DNA from: a virus
Direction: 5' to 3' (one strand)
Virus record (IMG/VR): IMGVR_UViG_3300035034_002742
Location: 1-24,720 of that record
DNA: 24,720 nucleotides
Shown: positions 22,679-24,720 of the stretch, piece after piece
How the letters are laid out: every line of letters begins with the position of its first letter
Position numbering within the stretch: position 1 is the first letter of the stretch
Program-made: the position numbers and the translations under genes
The notes under the pieces: generated by a model
Seen by the model: the letters and a program-made list of their open reading frames with translations, nothing else
What the model was told of the DNA's origin: nothing
Databases searched by the model: none

Positions 22679-23210
22679 TGTGTTTTTTTTTTGCAAAAGC
22701 AAGCAACGGATTTGTAATCATTGTTACTCGATTTATTATTTGTGGTAAAAATATAATTCCTAAACCAACCCAAAGATACCAAGGAATCATTTTAATTATT
22801 TTTTTAGTATTAGTTTCTACTTGCTGTTCAAAACTTAATTCAGTTTTAGTATCACTATTTGTAGCTAACTGCTTGTTTTGAGTTTGACCAACTATAAAAT
22901 CTAAAAGTAATTGCCTAGTTTCTGCATCATAACGCATATTATAACTATTACTGCCAGAACTTTTAGAAGTGTTAAGTTGCTGCATTAATCTTTCAAACAT
23001 TGCTGTAACCTCTTTATTATCGCTTTTAGGAACGTTAATAACTACTCGATCTTGAATAGCTTTATTAGTTTCAACAGTAGAAGATGAATCTTTAGTTGTT
23101 TTTGTTTTTTTAGTTTGTTTTGTCGCGCTACTTGATTCAATAGTTTTTTTGGTGCCTAAACAACTTGTTAACGTAAACATTAAAACAATAATATATATCA
23201 GTTTTTTCAT
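22659..23210 (-). CDS. Lipoprotein with C-terminal membrane segment; candidate unimolecular spanin, 183 aa
   Basis: Residues 1-17 form a lipoprotein signal peptide: MKK, a hydrophobic core, then the lipobox LTSC with Cys17. Residues 18-50 are Ser/Thr/Lys-rich and probably extended, and 51-142 are polar with short helices. Residues 143-164 (PWYLWVGLGIIFLPQIINRV) are a strong membrane helix, followed by a short basic tail. An outer-membrane lipid anchor at one end and an inner-membrane helix at the other, with about 125 periplasmic residues between, is the architecture of unimolecular spanins such as phage T1 gp11, which fuse the two membranes in the last step of lysis. The ATGA overlap with the endolysin stop supports coupled expression. 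No acidic surface-export signal follows Cys17. The spanin role is inferred from topology and context. Confidence 0.7.
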   Translation of the reverse strand: MKKLIYIIVLMFTLTSCLGTKKTIESSSATKQTKKTKTTKDSSSTVETNKAIQDRVVINVPKSDNKEVTAMFERLMQQLNTSKSSGSNSYNMRYDAETRQLLLDFIVGQTQNKQLATNSDTKTELSFEQQVETNTKKIIKMIPWYLWVGLGIIFLPQIINRVTMITNPLLAFAKKKHNGNNSF

Positions 23211-23632
23211 TTGTTTATAGTTCTATATTGTAAAAGTCTATGTTTTGGATAAGCTGAAATTTTTACTCGATTATTTTGATTTCCACCTAAAATATTAATG
23301 TGATTTTCACTTTCGTTAATATAAAAACCTACATGACCTTTCCAACTATGTATACTTTCACGCCACAATACAACAATATCACCTAATTTTGGGTCAAAGG
23401 TTTGCTTTCCTAATGTCAAAAAACTTCTTGCATTTAATTTTTTTTGATAAGACTTACCAGCTCTTTTTAATATTGTATTTGCGAATGCAGCACACCAAGC
23501 TGTTTCATCTTTTAAAACTTTTCCATCAAAATACAATTCTTCAAATAACGCTATTATTTTAGGGTTGTCTTTAGCTCCAGAAACTTCTGTAACACCGTAC
23601 ATTTTAAATGCTTCTTCTATTACTTTACACAT
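23207..23632 (-). CDS. CHAP/NlpC-P60-like endolysin, 141 aa
   Basis: A single-domain cysteine amidase/peptidase of typical length for this family (TIGR02594-like). Visible catalytic features are TAWCAAFAN with the nucleophile Cys47, a GDIVVLWR strand (84-91), KGHVGFY with His100, and LGGNQNN (115-121) supplying the third polar residue. This fold cleaves peptide cross-links or the muramyl-Ala bond in peptidoglycan. There is no signal peptide or wall-binding domain, so release to the periplasm would need a holin, and candidate membrane genes lie immediately upstream. It starts two bases after the stop of the 119-aa gene and its TGA overlaps the ATG of the lipoprotein gene. Substrate bond is not determinable from sequence. 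Confidence 0.8.
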   Translation of the reverse strand: MCKVIEEAFKMYGVTEVSGAKDNPKIIALFEELYFDGKVLKDETAWCAAFANTILKRAGKSYQKKLNARSFLTLGKQTFDPKLGDIVVLWRESIHSWKGHVGFYINESENHINILGGNQNNRVKISAYPKHRLLQYRTINK

Positions 23633-23634
23633 AA

Positions 23635-23994
23635 CTAATTGCTTTTAATTTTTTGGTTAAGTTGATAAATTTGGTCTGATGTTAATAGATTAACGCTATC
23701 CAAATGGTGAACGTGTTTTTTAACGTCTCTTGCAGATTGTGCGTTTTGAATTAACAACTTTTTTATTTCTGCAATCTGAATACTATCAAAGATTGCTTTT
23801 TCTCTTTGCTTATCTGGTGTAGGTACGCTTTTTACATGGTAAATATGTTCTACTTTCTGCTCTGGACTATCAAACGTTCTACCATCATATTGTTTACTTT
23901 TTGCACCAGAATCATATAACCATGCAGAAGCAGCTAATAAGCCTGTTATAATAGCTGTAATCAATAACCACCACCCGTTTATTTTATCACTCAT
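23635..23994 (-). CDS. Single-pass membrane protein with periplasmic helical domain; lysis cassette, 119 aa
   Basis: One N-terminal membrane helix (about residues 8-27, GWWLLITAIITGLLAASAWL) is followed by about 90 polar residues, with likely helix or coiled coil at 62-116 (EKAIFDSIQIAEIKKLL). That is the type II topology of inner-membrane spanins (Rz) and of some small holin-associated proteins. It sits directly upstream of the endolysin and overlaps the end of the 199-aa membrane gene by 8 bases. It could be an i-spanin partner of the 183-aa lipoprotein, but that lipoprotein has its own inner-membrane helix and would not need one. An endolysin regulator is another option. Function is unresolved. 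Start ATG 23994; stop TAG. Confidence 0.55.
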   Translation of the reverse strand: MSDKINGWWLLITAIITGLLAASAWLYDSGAKSKQYDGRTFDSPEQKVEHIYHVKSVPTPDKQREKAIFDSIQIAEIKKLLIQNAQSARDVKKHVHHLDSVNLLTSDQIYQLNQKIKSN

Positions 23995-24586
23995 AATGAT
24001 ATTTATTTTTTAATAAATACCTAATCCAAAATAATAAAGGTATTGAAACCAAAACTTCTGACCAACTTACACTATACAAGTGAAACGCAAATCCTAAACT
24101 AAAAAGTATCGCTCCAAATGTAACACCTATATAAGACCATAAACGTTCTTTTTTTGTATCAAAATAAAATAACATTGTTAAGTAACCACTAATGATAGAT
24201 AAAGCTGTAAAAACATAATGTAATACATGGTAAGTAATTACAATACTTATTTTATCATTTAATGACAGATTTAATAGCACTGTTTTATTATTAAGCTCAA
24301 AAATAATAATGCAAATAAATAAAAAGCCGGTAACACGTAATGCCCAGCCTAATCTTAAAGGTATGTAAAACACTTTAGTGAGAACTTTGTCTTTTTCTAC
24401 TGCTTTAATTGAAGTAAATAAAAACACTAAAGAAATCATTATTAATATTAGATTCAAAACAGGTCTGTATCTATCATCAACAACATGATCGGACCAGCTA
24501 TTATAATAATCAAGAACAGCTAAAGCCACTCCTATTGATACTATAAGAACTTTAAAAATTCTTATTATTAAATCTAACCCTTTCAT
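23987..24586 (-). CDS. Multi-spanning membrane protein, possible holin-type, 199 aa
   Basis: I do not recognise a family. There are five or six membrane helices, at about 6-26, 42-61, 80-97, 113-142 (one long or two short), 148-171 and 174-192, joined by short loops. The only sizeable polar loops are 28-41 and 62-78. Position at the head of the visible lysis genes makes a role in membrane permeabilisation or host-envelope modification plausible. It is longer and has more spans than classical holins, so a superinfection or membrane-modifying protein is equally possible. The ATG overlaps the upstream stop as TAATG, and its own TGA lies inside the next gene, so translation is probably coupled. 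Confidence is high that it is a gene and low on function. Confidence 0.6.
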   Translation of the reverse strand: MKGLDLIIRIFKVLIVSIGVALAVLDYYNSWSDHVVDDRYRPVLNLILIMISLVFLFTSIKAVEKDKVLTKVFYIPLRLGWALRVTGFLFICIIIFELNNKTVLLNLSLNDKISIVITYHVLHYVFTALSIISGYLTMLFYFDTKKERLWSYIGVTFGAILFSLGFAFHLYSVSWSEVLVSIPLLFWIRYLLKNKYHYE

Positions 24587-24720
24587 TATATAAGTTTATT
24601 TGCAAATAATTTAACTATCCAAACTACAATTCCAAATATTCCTGCACCGACAAAACCATAAGCACCGTTAACCTTTTTTACGATCTCTCTTTCTCTTTCA
24701 AGTTTAGCGATTCTAACTTC
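24586..24720 (-). CDS. C-terminus of a small tail-anchored membrane protein, holin-like (start beyond window)
   Basis: An open frame enters at the right edge and ends at TAA (24588-24586), leaving 44 residues. The first half is strongly charged and helical (EVRIAKLEREREIVKKVNG), probably the end of a coiled coil. It is followed by a Gly-rich membrane helix (AYGFVGAGIFGIVVWIVKLF) and a short basic tail. A cytoplasmic coiled coil plus one C-terminal membrane span resembles XhlA-type haemolysin/holin-associated proteins. The stop overlaps the next start as TAATG, tying it to the lysis cassette. The N-terminus is not in view, so length and family cannot be checked. Confidence 0.6.
   Translation of the reverse strand, partial: EVRIAKLEREREIVKKVNGAYGFVGAGIFGIVVWIVKLFANKLI

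Noticed and set aside
22679-22702. Upstream TTG start for the 332-aa gene, adding eight residues
   Set aside because: The added residues are encoded by the A-tract and look non-native; the ATG at 22678 has the better leader and first strand.
1-24720. tRNA genes, CRISPR arrays, insertion sequences, attachment sites, promoters or terminators
   Set aside because: Coding frames cover nearly every base and I saw no cloverleaf, repeat-spacer array, terminal inverted repeats or intergenic space to hold regulatory sites.

Overview
The window is a block of AT-rich phage DNA. Every supportable gene is on the minus strand, packed end to end with gaps of at most 11 bases or short overlaps. It is best read as the late (virion plus lysis) region of a crAss-like phage (order Crassvirales), or a close relative, infecting a Bacteroidota host. 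The reasons are: (i) a giant RNA-polymerase-like polypeptide with a GSDxDGD metal-binding signature; (ii) the gene order, which is a long P22-gp10-like 'stabilisation/muzzle' protein, then internal cargo proteins, then the giant RNAP, as in crAss-like virions; (iii) starts preceded by A-rich sequence with no recognisable Shine-Dalgarno, as is common in Bacteroidota. The family assignment is inference, because no database search was possible.

Layout in transcription order (right to left). 24720-22659: membrane and lysis genes, namely the C-terminus of a small tail-anchored holin-like protein, a 199-aa multi-spanning membrane protein, a 119-aa protein with one N-terminal membrane anchor, a 141-aa CHAP/NlpC-like endolysin, and a 183-aa lipoprotein with a second, C-terminal membrane segment (a candidate unimolecular spanin). 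22678-21680: a beta-rich protein of unknown function. 21668-17004: a 1554-aa stabilisation/muzzle-like tail protein. 17002-11574: three putative internal (cargo/ejection) proteins of 229, 903 and 670 aa; the 903-aa one begins with a lytic-transglycosylase-like domain. 11572 to the left edge: one uninterrupted reading frame of at least 3857 codons, running off the window. It carries a hydrophobic, Gly-rich ejection-protein-like N-terminus, an acidic linker, an HExxH zincin motif and an RNAP double-psi beta-barrel catalytic motif.

Proposed working: the muzzle-like protein closes or extends the short tail. The internal proteins and the giant polymerase are packaged in the virion and delivered with the DNA, the transglycosylase domain locally opens peptidoglycan, and the polymerase transcribes early genes. 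Late in infection the right-hand cassette lyses the cell. The most striking observation is compositional: the four consecutive putative cargo products (229, 903, 670 and at least 3857 aa, about 5660 residues) contain no cysteine at all, while the adjacent muzzle-like protein has 11. This fits proteins that are threaded through a tail and the oxidising periplasm.

No RNA gene, mobile element, CRISPR array, promoter or terminator could be supported, and there is no gene-free stretch longer than 11 bases. TAG ends at least three genes, so the standard bacterial code applies here.
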